Below are positions 17,304 through 25,248 of a DNA stretch of 64,000 nucleotides, in pieces; position 1 is the stretch's first letter; each line of letters starts with the position of its first letter. The notes under the pieces are model-generated. The model was not told where the DNA came from and did no database searches. It worked only from the letters and a program-made list of their open reading frames with translations. The stretch comes from Microbispora sp. NBC_01189 (GTDB taxonomy: Bacteria; Actinomycetota; Actinomycetes; Streptosporangiales; Streptosporangiaceae). The stretch lies in contig NZ_CP108581.1 in assembly GCF_036010665.1 (NCBI RefSeq), positions 1,208,001-1,272,000 of the forward strand, given 5' to 3'. A program made the position numbers and the translations under genes.

Positions 17304-18716
17304 TCACGATGCGGCCCGGGCGGCGGCGATCAGGCCGGTGGTGGAATATCCGGGCACGGTCGGCAGGATGACGACCTCCCCGCCGGCCCGGCGCACGGCG
17401 TCGGCCTCGGGCATCGACCGCTCGTCGTAGTCGCCCCCCTTCACCCACACGTCCGGGCACAGCCGCTCGATGACCTGGGACGGCGTGTCCTCGCCGAAGA
17501 CCGTCACCGCGTCCACGCAGCCCAGCGCGCGCAGCACCTCGACGCGGTCGCGCTCGCCCACCAGCGGCCTGCTCGGGCCCTTGAGCCGCCGGATCGAGTC
17601 GTCGGAGTTGACGCAGACCACGAGGGCGTCGCCGAGCGCCCTGGCCCGCCGCAGCAGGCTCACGTGCCCGGCGTGCAGCAGGTCGAAGCATCCGCCGGTC
17701 GCGATGAGCCGGCCTCCGGCGGCCCGTACGGCAGACGCCACCTCGAAGGCGGAGGCGCCGGACGGGAACGGCACGGGCGCCTCGGCGGCCGGGCAGCGCT
17801 CCGTGGGATGGGGCAGGCGCAGGGCTGCGGCCCCGCCCTCCGCCACGAACCTGGTGGCCTCGCCGACCGCGCGGGCGACGGCGTCCTCGGTGGCCGCGCC
17901 GTCCGCCAGGGCGAGGGCCGCCGCCGCGGCGAAGCGGTCGCCCGCGCCGCAGGCGTCGGCGCCGGTGGCGACGTGCGGGGCGGGCACCGGCCCGAACCTG
18001 CCGCCGCGCCGGGCCAGCACCGCGCCGCGCCCGCCCAGCGTGATCGCGACGGCCTCGGCGTCGAGGTCGCGCACGAGCCTGCGGGCCGTGCGCTCCGGCG
18101 AGACGTACGGCTCGCCGCACATGCCCCGGGCCTCCGCCTCGCTGGGGGTGACGAGCGCGCATCCGGGCACGGGCAGCGACCCGCGCGGGTGGGGGTCCCA
18201 GATCACCGGCACGTCGAGGCCGTGCAGCAGTTCGCGGAGCAGGTCGGCCACACCGCGCCCGTAGTCGGCCACCAGCACCGCGCCCGCCGAGGCGAGGGCG
18301 TCCGCGGCGCGGGCGAAGGCCGAGGCTCCCGCGGATCTCCTGGAGGCCACCTGGCCCGGCCGCCCCATCGCCCGGCCGTCCCCGGTGTCGATCCTGACCA
18401 GCGTCTGCCCACGGGCCCGGACCCGGGTCTTGCGCACGGTCGTGCCGCGCAGCGGAAGCCGCACGATCTCGACCGCGGGCGACAGCAGGTCCTCCAGGCA
18501 GCGGCCGGAGGGGTCGTCGCCGACGGCGGTGACCAGCGTCACGGGCGTGCCGTCGCGGGCGGCGAGCAGCGCCGCGAGGCCGGCGCCGCCCGGCCGGTGG
18601 TGCTCCGCCTGCCCCTCGACCACGGGGACGGGCGCGTCGGGGCACAGCCGGTCGGCCGTGCCCTCGACGTCGACGTCGAGCAGGGAGTCTCCGACGATCA
18701 CAAGGGGTGCGCTCAC
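17304..18716 (-). CDS. hldE: Bifunctional D-glycero-beta-D-manno-heptose-7-phosphate kinase / heptose-1-phosphate adenylyltransferase
   Basis: The 470-residue length matches E. coli HldE (477). The N-terminal ~310 residues form a PfkB/ribokinase-type kinase with the anion-hole motif GADACGAGDRFAAA, phosphorylating C1 of heptose-7-phosphate. The C-terminal ~145 residues are a cytidylyltransferase-fold adenylyltransferase with the TGGCFDLLHAGHVSLLRRA (HxGH) nucleotide motif and NSDDSIRRLKG, making ADP-heptose. Its GTG start overlaps the gmhA stop (GTGA). With gmhA and gmhB it completes the ADP-D-glycero-beta-D-manno-heptose route. The kinase could in principle use the other C1 anomer, as in GDP-heptose routes, but fusion to an HldE-type transferase favours ADP-heptose. 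Confidence 0.92.
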   Translation of the reverse strand: MSAPLVIVGDSLLDVDVEGTADRLCPDAPVPVVEGQAEHHRPGGAGLAALLAARDGTPVTLVTAVGDDPSGRCLEDLLSPAVEIVRLPLRGTTVRKTRVRARGQTLVRIDTGDGRAMGRPGQVASRRSAGASAFARAADALASAGAVLVADYGRGVADLLRELLHGLDVPVIWDPHPRGSLPVPGCALVTPSEAEARGMCGEPYVSPERTARRLVRDLDAEAVAITLGGRGAVLARRGGRFGPVPAPHVATGADACGAGDRFAAAAALALADGAATEDAVARAVGEATRFVAEGGAAALRLPHPTERCPAAEAPVPFPSGASAFEVASAVRAAGGRLIATGGCFDLLHAGHVSLLRRARALGDALVVCVNSDDSIRRLKGPSRPLVGERDRVEVLRALGCVDAVTVFGEDTPSQVIERLCPDVWVKGGDYDERSMPEADAVRRAGGEVVILPTVPGYSTTGLIAAARAAS

Positions 18717-19264
18717 GCCACGGCCTTCTCGATCACGTCACACAGCATGTGGATCACCGTGAGGTGCACCTCCTGGACGGTCGCGGTGTCGTCGGCGGGC
18801 ACGGTCAGGGCCTCGTCGCACAGATCGGCGAGCGGGTTCGGCCCGGGGCCGGTCAGCGCCCAGGTGGTCAGGCCGCACTCGCGGCCGGCCTCGGCCGCCT
18901 CGGTCACGTTGGCGCTCGTCCCGCTGGTGGACAGGCAGATCAGCACGTCGCCGGGGCGGCCGTGCGCCCGCACCTGCCGCGCGTAGAGCTCGGTCAGGCC
19001 GAAGTCGTTGCCGATGGCGGTCAGCGCCGAGGTGTCGCCGTGCAGCGGGATCGCGGCGTACGGCCGCCGGTCGGCGCGGTAGCGCCCGACCAACTCGGCG
19101 GTCAGGTGCTGCGCCTCGGCGGCCGAACCGCCGTTGCCGCAGGCGAGCAGTCGTCCGCCGCCGCTCAGCACGGCGGCGAGCTTGTAACCCCAGGCGTGGA
19201 TCTTGGATGTCTCCGGGTCGACCGCCGTCAGTGCGGTGCTCAACCGGGCCAGGTGAGGATGCAT
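18713..19264 (-). CDS. gmhA: Sedoheptulose-7-phosphate isomerase (SIS domain)
   Basis: The product has 183 residues (E. coli GmhA 192). SIS-fold signatures are GNGGSAAEAQHLTAELVGRY (phosphate and active-site residues) and CLSTSGTSANVTEAAEAGR, plus the late EVHLTVIHMLCD helix with the His used for catalysis or metal. It converts sedoheptulose-7-phosphate to D-glycero-D-manno-heptose-7-phosphate, the first committed step. It lies directly upstream of hldE with a 4-nt overlap and 3 nt after the GT4 stop. Confidence 0.93.
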   Translation of the reverse strand: MHPHLARLSTALTAVDPETSKIHAWGYKLAAVLSGGGRLLACGNGGSAAEAQHLTAELVGRYRADRRPYAAIPLHGDTSALTAIGNDFGLTELYARQVRAHGRPGDVLICLSTSGTSANVTEAAEAGRECGLTTWALTGPGPNPLADLCDEALTVPADDTATVQEVHLTVIHMLCDVIEKAVA

Positions 19265-19267
19265 CGC

Positions 19268-20461
19268 TCAGCCTCCCGCGGCGGCGAGGACGCCGAGACG
19301 CCCGCCGGCCAGGTTTCGGTACACGGACTCGGTCTGCTCGGCGATCCTGGACCAGCCGTAGCAGGCGCGGGCCCGCCTGGCCCCCGCGGCCGACAGCGCC
19401 GACCGCAGGCCGGGCCGGGCGAGCAGGTCGCCGAGCGCGCGGGACAGCGCGCGGGGCCGCCGGGGCGGCACGAGCACACCGCATCCCGCGAGGGTGTCGA
19501 GGTGGCCGCCGACCGCCGAGGCGATCACCGGCACCCCGCAGGCCAGGGCCTCCAGGGGCACCATGCCGAACGGCTCGTACCACGGGACGGTCACCAGCAC
19601 GTCGGCGGAGCGCATCAGGGCGGGCACCTCGGCCCGGCCCACGCTGCCGATCAGCCGGACCCGGTCACCGAGGCCGAGTCCGTCGGCCAGCGTGCGCAGC
19701 CGCGTGCCCTCCTCGTCGCCCGGTTCACCGCCCGCGATGACGAGTTCGGCGCCGGGCACCTGCCGCAGGGCGCGGACGACGGTGTCCACCCCCTTGCGCG
19801 GCACCATGCGCCCGATGCTCAGCACCCGGGGCCGGTCGCCGCGCGGGGCGGCGGGGCCGCCGGGACGGAACAGGCCGAGGTCGACGCCGCACGGCACAAC
19901 CGCGATCCGGTCGCGCGGCACGCCCAGCACGACCAGTTCCCGCACCTCGTCGGAGCAGGTGGCGATCACGGCGACGGCCCGGCGGCCGATGTCGCGCTCG
20001 GTGGAGATCCGGGTCGCCGGGCTCGTGTCGGCCGCGCCCTGCCAGCGCCGCTTCACCGTGCCGAGCGCGTGGAAGGTCTGCACGACCGGGACGCCGAGCG
20101 GCTCGGCCGCCGTCAGGGCGGCCAGGCCGCTCATCCAGAAGTGGGCGTGCGCCACGTCGGGCCGCTCGCCCTGCCATCCGCGGGCCAGATGCGCCCCGAA
20201 CTCCGCCATGTGCGGCAGCAGTTCGTCCTTGGGCAGCGGCTCGGGCGGCCCGGCCGGCACGTGGTCGACGGTGACGCCGGGCGCCATCGGCACGGTGTCC
20301 GGCTGCTCCGGCGAGGTGCGCCGCGTGTGGACGACGACCTCGTTGCCCCGTTCCGCCAGGGCCAGGGCCAGCGCGGCCACGTGGACGTTCTGCCCGCCCG
20401 CGTCCACGCCGCCGAGGGTCGCGAGCGGGCTCGCGTGCTCCGAGACCAGGGCGATCCTCAT
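19268..20461 (-). CDS. Glycosyltransferase family 4
   Basis: This 397-residue GT-B enzyme has an N-terminal acceptor half starting MRIALVSEHASPLATLGGVD with GGQN, a DVAHAHFWMSGL segment, and a C-terminal donor half with VLSIGRMVPRKGVDTVV, the EX7E region PWYEPFGMVPLEALACG and PVIASAVGG. This is the family that includes sucrose synthase and D-inositol-3-P glycosyltransferases. It is part of the heptose operon with a 4-nt overlap to the GT9 gene upstream. It likely adds one sugar of the glycan from an NDP donor. Confidence 0.9.
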   Translation of the reverse strand: MRIALVSEHASPLATLGGVDAGGQNVHVAALALALAERGNEVVVHTRRTSPEQPDTVPMAPGVTVDHVPAGPPEPLPKDELLPHMAEFGAHLARGWQGERPDVAHAHFWMSGLAALTAAEPLGVPVVQTFHALGTVKRRWQGAADTSPATRISTERDIGRRAVAVIATCSDEVRELVVLGVPRDRIAVVPCGVDLGLFRPGGPAAPRGDRPRVLSIGRMVPRKGVDTVVRALRQVPGAELVIAGGEPGDEEGTRLRTLADGLGLGDRVRLIGSVGRAEVPALMRSADVLVTVPWYEPFGMVPLEALACGVPVIASAVGGHLDTLAGCGVLVPPRRPRALSRALGDLLARPGLRSALSAAGARRARACYGWSRIAEQTESVYRNLAGGRLGVLAAAGG

Positions 20462-21585
20462 GGCACCCCCTCCTTGACCGCCTCCTCCTCGACCGCCTCC
20501 TCCATGACCGCCGCCTCCATGACCGCCGCCTCCATGACCGCCGCCTCCATGACCGCCTCGCCGAGCGGCTCCTTCGCCGCGGTCAGGCCGTGGACGGCGG
20601 CCACGACCTGGGCGCCGCTGACGGCGGACAGGCACGGATGGCCGGGGACGGGACAGATCCTCGCCCTGCTCCCACGGCAGGGGGCGTCCTGGTCGCCGAG
20701 GAGCACCGAGGGCACGCCGTACGGCGCCCAGCGGGCGGCGGGCACGACCGGCGCGAACAGGCTGACCACCGGCGTGCCGACCGCCGCCGCGAGATGGGCG
20801 GGGCCGGTGTTGGCCGCCACGACCGCCGACGCCCCGGCCAGCACGGCGGCCAGCTCGGCGAACGTGGTCGCCCCGCCGAGGTCCGCCGCGGGACCGGAGA
20901 CGATCGCGGTGAGGGCCCGCTCCCCCGGGCCGCCGGTGACGACGACCCGCTCGCCCGCGGCCAGCAGCGCCCCGACCGCCTCCGCCCAGCGCTCGGCGGG
21001 CCACGCCCTGGCCTGCGCGGTCGTGCCGGGATGCACCACCACGTAGCCCGGCGGGCCGGTGAGGTGCGCCACGTCCGGCAAGGGCCCGCGTACGGCGAGC
21101 CGCCCGTCGTCGCCCGGCGGCAGGACGAAACCGGCCGCGCGAGCGAGGCCGAGCATCCGCTCCGGCTCGGGGACGTCCACGGTCTCGTCCACGACGTGAC
21201 GCACGTCGAGCAGGGAGCCGGGATAGTCCTCGCTGATCGCGGCGATGCGCGGCACCCCGGCGAACCGCAGCAGCAGGGCCGTCGGCAGCGCCGACTGGTG
21301 GAAGGACGTGAAGATCACGGCCAGGTCGGGCCCGACGGCGCGGACCTGCTCGACCAGGCGGGCCGCGTGCTCGGAGGTCACCGGCATCCGGCCGGGGTCG
21401 ATCCAGGGGGCGCGCCACTCCAGCACGCGGCCGACGCCGGGCAGCAGCTCGGCCGCCGCCCTGCCGTTCGGGCCGGCGAGCATGACGACCTCCCGCGCGC
21501 CCGCGGCGACGGCGCGCACGGCGGGCCCCGCGAGCAGCACGTCACCCGCGTTGTCGGGCCGCACCACCAGTGCGGTCCCGATCAC
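20458..21585 (-). CDS. Glycosyltransferase family 9 (ADP-heptosyltransferase-like) with repeat-containing C-terminus
   Basis: This 375-residue protein starts at a GTG overlapping the GT2 stop by 4 nt. Family motifs are LVVRPDNAGDVLLAGPAVRA at the N-terminus and, in the donor half, YVVVHPGTTAQARAWPAERW, VVVTGGPGERA and VVAANTGPAHLAAAVGTP. A heptose donor is likely, given gmhA and hldE in the same operon. The last ~33 residues are an odd Met/Glu/Ala/Val repeat (EAAVM units) encoded by a 15-bp tandem repeat, unlike other GT9 ends, and are probably not needed for catalysis. Confidence 0.88.
   Translation of the reverse strand: MIGTALVVRPDNAGDVLLAGPAVRAVAAGAREVVMLAGPNGRAAAELLPGVGRVLEWRAPWIDPGRMPVTSEHAARLVEQVRAVGPDLAVIFTSFHQSALPTALLLRFAGVPRIAAISEDYPGSLLDVRHVVDETVDVPEPERMLGLARAAGFVLPPGDDGRLAVRGPLPDVAHLTGPPGYVVVHPGTTAQARAWPAERWAEAVGALLAAGERVVVTGGPGERALTAIVSGPAADLGGATTFAELAAVLAGASAVVAANTGPAHLAAAVGTPVVSLFAPVVPAARWAPYGVPSVLLGDQDAPCRGSRARICPVPGHPCLSAVSGAQVVAAVHGLTAAKEPLGEAVMEAAVMEAAVMEAAVMEEAVEEEAVKEGVP
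20500..20565 (+). repeat. 15-bp tandem repeat inside the GT9 3' end
   Basis: On the plus strand, units of TCCATGACCGCCGCC repeat about four times, with degenerate copies on both sides. In the GT9 frame they encode EAAVM pentapeptides. The 15-bp period keeps the frame on expansion or contraction, so copy number could vary between strains without disrupting the gene or its 4-nt overlap with the downstream GT4 gene. Confidence 0.8.
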
Positions 21586-22706
21586 GGACGCCTCCCCGTC
21601 CGCTTGTCTGAATGTGTCCGCACCGCGAGCTCGCCTTTGAGCCGGTGGGCGCACGCGACCGGCGGGATCACCACGCTGGTCACGGCCATGCGCCAGATCT
21701 CCCCGGGCGTACGCGGCCCGGGGGCGATCCGCGCCCAGGCGAACTCGGCGGTGAGGCCGAGCCAGGCGAGCCCGGCGGCGCCCGCCGCCAGCCTCGTCCT
21801 CGGGCCGGTCCGCGCGCCGGCGGCGGCCAGCGTGAGCGCCAGCAGGCCCGCGCCGGTGGTGAGGGCGTGCCGCCTGAGCCTGCCCCGATGGCGGCCGACG
21901 AACAGACGCCAGTCGCGGCCGTACGCCTGGCGCATGAGCGCGTCGGAGGCGTTGCCGCGCTGGAAGCGCACGCTGGACCAGAAGCCGTCGGCGCGCACCG
22001 GGTGGCGGGTCAGGCGCTCCCCCTTGACCAGGCAGAACCCGGCCCGCTCCACGCGGATCGCGAGGTCGGCGTCCTCCCGGTAGGCGCCGGGGAAGCGCTC
22101 GTCGAACCCGCCGGTCGCCTCCAGGGCCGCCCTGCGGTAGGCCATGTCGGCGGTGATCCAGTCGGCGCCGGCCAGGCCGGCCGTGTTGCGCTCGGCGTCG
22201 GTCGGGCGGCGGCCCTCGGCGGAACCGGGCAGCGGCACCTCCAGCCGTCCCTGACTGCCGCCCACGTGCGCGGGCAGGCGGGCGAGGTCGGCCGCCAGCG
22301 CCCGCGCCCAGCCGGGCCCCGGCACCACATCGTCGTCCAGGAAGACCACCCACGGGGTCGTCGCCGCCCGCCAGCCCACGTTGCGCGCGGCGGCCGGGCC
22401 GCGCCCGCCCGACCTCAGCACCCGTACGCGGGCGGGGACCGGCAGGGCCTCCGCGCCGTCCCCCGGCCGGTCGTCCACCACGACGACCTCGGAACCGTCC
22501 TGGGGACCGATGGCGGCGAGCGTGGCGGCCAGGCTCGGCCGCCCGATCGTCGGGATGACGACAGTCACCGCCGGCCCCTGCGCGGTGGCGTCCGAGGGGG
22601 CGTTCCCGCGCTTCCGGCCGGTCCGCCGTCCGGTCTGTTCGGTCGCCTGCTGGTTCGTCTGCTGTGTCGCCTGCTCGGTCGTCTGCCGGGTCGTCTCCGA
22701 TGTCAT
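21582..22706 (-). CDS. Glycosyltransferase family 2 with C-terminal membrane helices
   Basis: In this 374-residue protein, a low-complexity Thr/Gln-rich lead (about 1-35, repeated TEQ/TQQ units) precedes a GT-A domain with VTVVIPTIGRPSLAATL, VVVVDDRPGD, AAARNVGWR, WVVFLDDDV (metal-binding DxD) and the GAYREDADLAIR acceptor/base motif. Two hydrophobic segments near the C-terminus (LTTGAGLLALTLAAAG and LAAGAAGLAWLGLTAEFAW) suggest membrane association. It overlaps both neighbours by 4 nt. It probably initiates or extends a lipid-linked glycan at the inner membrane face. Confidence 0.9.
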   Translation of the reverse strand: MTSETTRQTTEQATQQTNQQATEQTGRRTGRKRGNAPSDATAQGPAVTVVIPTIGRPSLAATLAAIGPQDGSEVVVVDDRPGDGAEALPVPARVRVLRSGGRGPAAARNVGWRAATTPWVVFLDDDVVPGPGWARALAADLARLPAHVGGSQGRLEVPLPGSAEGRRPTDAERNTAGLAGADWITADMAYRRAALEATGGFDERFPGAYREDADLAIRVERAGFCLVKGERLTRHPVRADGFWSSVRFQRGNASDALMRQAYGRDWRLFVGRHRGRLRRHALTTGAGLLALTLAAAGARTGPRTRLAAGAAGLAWLGLTAEFAWARIAPGPRTPGEIWRMAVTSVVIPPVACAHRLKGELAVRTHSDKRTGRRP

Positions 22707-24343
22707 CCCGCGAACACCGCCCCCCTGCGCACGACGTACGGGCCGAGAACGAGCACGTCCACGGGCGCCGAGCCGAAGCACTCCAGCGCGTCGCGCGGGT
22801 CGTCCACCATCGGACGGCCCGCCGTGTTGAGGCTCGTGTTGACCACCACGGGAACCCCGGTGCGGGCCTCGAACTCCTCGAGTAACCGGGCGAGCAGCGG
22901 ATCGCGCCCGCGCTCGATCGTCTGGATGCGGGCCGTGCCGTCGACGTGGACGACGGCGGGGATGCGATCGCGCCACTCGGGCTTCACATCGTGGACGAAC
23001 AGCATGTACGGGCTCGGCATCGGGCCCCTGCCGAAGATCGTGGAGGCGCGTTCCGCGAGGACCATCGGGGCGATGGGGCGGAACTGCTCGCGGCCCTTCA
23101 CGTCGTTGAGCCGCTCGGTGTTGCGGGGATTTCCGGGGTTGGCGAGCAGGGAACGGCGGCCGAGGGCGCGGGGGCCGTACTCGGCCCGGCCCTGGAACCA
23201 GGCCACCACGCGGTCGGCGGCGAGGTCGGCGGCGACGGCCGCGGCGAGGTCGGCGGGCCGCTCGTACGGCACCTTCGCCACGTCGAGCCAGGCGCCGAGC
23301 TCCTCGTCGGTCCAGCCGCGGCCGAGGTCGGCGCCGGGCATCGGGGCGACCCGGTCGCCACCGGCCTGCGCGAGGTGCAGCGCCCCGCCGAGCGCGGTGC
23401 CGGAGTCGCCCGCCGCGGGCTGCACCCAGACGTCCTCGAACGGGCCCTCGGCGAACAGCCGGGTGCTGGCCACGCAGTTCAGCGCCACTCCCCCGGCCAT
23501 CGTGAGAAAACGGGCGCCGGTCCGCTCGTGCAGCCACGTGGCGAGGTCGAGCAGCACCTCCTCCAGCCGCGTCTGCACGCTCGCCGCGAGGTCGGCGTGG
23601 TCGGAGGTCCACTTCTCGCCCTTGCCGAGGGCCTTGGCGTAGACGCTCCAGTCGATCGGCTCGACCCGGAAACCGCCGTCGCCCGTCGGGTAGATCAGCT
23701 CGCGCATCTCCCGCAGGAACCGCGGCTCGCCGTAGGCGGCGAGGGCCATCACCTTGTACTCGTCGCTCGACCGCAGGAAGCCGAGGTGCGCGGTGAGGTC
23801 CTCGTACATCAGCCCGAGGGAGTGCGGCAGGGCCTGGCTCGCCAGGACGGTGAGCTCGCCGTCCCGGTAGTGCCCGGCGAGGTGCGACACCGCCTCGCCC
23901 CGGCCGTCGCAGACCAGCACCGCCGACTCGCCGTACGGCGCGGCCAGCCCGGCCGACGCGGCGTGCGCGATGTGGTGGGGGACGAACCGCACCTGGGCCG
24001 AGTCCAGCCCGGGCAGCGCGGTCGCCAGGAAGCCGGGGGCCCGGCGCGCGTAGGTGGTGCGCAGATCCTCCCAGCGCGCGTCCTGCCCCTCCCCTCCGGG
24101 CAGCACCAGCTCCGGATCGTAGGAGTAGGCGACTCCGTCGAGGTCCTCGGGGCGCAGGCCGGCCTGTTCCAGGCACCACGCCGCGGCCTGCTCGGGAAGC
24201 TCCCAGGCGGAGAAGGGCACCGGCCGCTTGCCGTGCTTGCGCCGGCTGAAGCGCTCCTCCTCCGCCGCGGCCACGACCTCGCCATCCACGACCAGCGCAG
24301 CGGCTGGATCATGAAATATCGCGTTTATGCCCAAGAACCGCAT
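22703..24343 (-). CDS. Carbamoyltransferase (NodU/CmcH family), first gene of the glycan operon
   Basis: This 546-residue protein has the full NodU/CmcH architecture: an N-terminal ASKHA-type domain (FLGINAIFHDPAAALV, EERFSRRKHGKR, HHIAHAASAG metal-binding His motif, LVCDGRGE, GGVALNCVAS) and a C-terminal carbamoyl-phosphate domain (EYGPRALGRRSLLANP, NTSLNTAGRPMVDDP). The family uses carbamoyl phosphate and ATP to carbamoylate a hydroxyl on sugars, Nod factors or antibiotics. I chose the ATG at 24343 with GGAGGG upstream rather than a longer ORF. As leader of the heptose operon, it likely O-carbamoylates the finished or growing glycan. Confidence 0.92.
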   Translation of the reverse strand: MRFLGINAIFHDPAAALVVDGEVVAAAEEERFSRRKHGKRPVPFSAWELPEQAAAWCLEQAGLRPEDLDGVAYSYDPELVLPGGEGQDARWEDLRTTYARRAPGFLATALPGLDSAQVRFVPHHIAHAASAGLAAPYGESAVLVCDGRGEAVSHLAGHYRDGELTVLASQALPHSLGLMYEDLTAHLGFLRSSDEYKVMALAAYGEPRFLREMRELIYPTGDGGFRVEPIDWSVYAKALGKGEKWTSDHADLAASVQTRLEEVLLDLATWLHERTGARFLTMAGGVALNCVASTRLFAEGPFEDVWVQPAAGDSGTALGGALHLAQAGGDRVAPMPGADLGRGWTDEELGAWLDVAKVPYERPADLAAAVAADLAADRVVAWFQGRAEYGPRALGRRSLLANPGNPRNTERLNDVKGREQFRPIAPMVLAERASTIFGRGPMPSPYMLFVHDVKPEWRDRIPAVVHVDGTARIQTIERGRDPLLARLLEEFEARTGVPVVVNTSLNTAGRPMVDDPRDALECFGSAPVDVLVLGPYVVRRGAVFAG

Positions 24344-24584
24344 CGGTTTCCCTCCGTTGCGCAGTGCGGGTCTGGTTACCGAGAGAAGTGGCGCCAAACG
24401 CTGCTTTGTAGAGAAGTCGACGTGAGTGGGGGATGTGCTCAATAATCGCTACTCTGCGTAGCCACATGGCCTGACCTGGAGGTGGTCAGCACACGGTCAG
24501 GTCGGGGTCACGGCGCGTTTGCCTCCGTGTCCCCCGGGTAGCCCGGCGGGCGATTCCCGCAGAAGGCCACTCAGGAGGCCGCTC
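24344..24584. promoter_or_regulatory. Divergent promoter region of the heptose-glycan cluster
   Basis: The 241-bp gap drives the nine-gene minus-strand operon on one side and gmhB on the other. It holds an AT-richer core (GTGCTCAATAATCGCTAC near 24435). No clear operator could be identified by eye. Because it faces both ways it probably co-regulates the whole pathway. Confidence 0.5.
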
Positions 24585-25148
24585 GTGTCCCTGCCAGCCC
24601 GCCCGCCCGCTCGCCCGCCCGCCGCGGTGCTCTTCGACCGCGACGGAACGCTCGTCCACGACGTTCCCTACAACGGCGATCCCGACCGCGTGGCACCGGT
24701 CGACGGGGCGCGGGAGGCACTGGACCGGCTCCGCGCGGCCGGCGTCCCGATCGGGGTGGTCACCAACCAGTCGGGGGTGGCCATGGGGCTGATCGCGCCG
24801 GAGGCCCTGCGGGCCGTGAACGACCGGGTGGAGGCCCTGCTGGGCCCGTTCGACGTCTGGGAGATCTGCCCGCACGACGACGGCGACCACTGCGCCTGCC
24901 GCAAGCCCGCGCCGGGCCTGGTGCTGAGCGCCGCCCGCCGGCTCGGCGTCTCACCCGTCGACTGCGTGGTGATCGGCGACATCGGCCGGGACGTGGAGGC
25001 CGCCCGCGCGGCGGGCGCGCGGGGCGTGCTCGTGCCGACCCCGGTGACGTTGCCGGAGGAGGTTGCCGCGGCGCTCGAGGTGGCGCCCGACCTCGCCGCG
25101 GCGGTCGATCTGGTGCTGCCGGGGATTCCGCTGACAGCGGAGCCTTAA
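24585..25148 (+). CDS. gmhB: D-glycero-beta-D-manno-heptose-1,7-bisphosphate 7-phosphatase
   Basis: This 187-residue HAD phosphatase starts at a GTG with AGGAGG 7 nt upstream. Motif I is LFDRDGTLVHD and motif II VVTNQSG. The GmhB-specific zinc loop is ICPHDDGDHCACRKPAPG (CxH…CxC), and motif IV is VIGDIGRDVEAARAAG. It removes the 7-phosphate from the heptose bisphosphate made by the kinase half of HldE, before adenylylation. The gene is divergent to the operon that holds gmhA and hldE, sharing one promoter region. Confidence 0.92.
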   Translation: MSLPARPPARPPAAVLFDRDGTLVHDVPYNGDPDRVAPVDGAREALDRLRAAGVPIGVVTNQSGVAMGLIAPEALRAVNDRVEALLGPFDVWEICPHDDGDHCACRKPAPGLVLSAARRLGVSPVDCVVIGDIGRDVEAARAAGARGVLVPTPVTLPEEVAAALEVAPDLAAAVDLVLPGIPLTAEP

Positions 25149-25248
25149 GCGGGGCCGGGCGGGGCAGGGGGGTGGCGCGCCCAGGGGGAGGCGCGACAGG
25201 AGGCAGGGTGTTCCAGAGTCTGCAGAAGGACGGACGGGGAGCGACGCG

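Noticed and set aside
20500..20565. 15-bp repeats considered as a regulatory iteron array
   Set aside because: They lie inside a coding sequence and preserve its frame; no origin features nearby.
14646..24343. Heptose cluster considered as Gram-negative contamination
   Set aside because: Codon use, GC and flanking genes are continuous with the actinomycete background, with GTG starts and overlaps of the same style.
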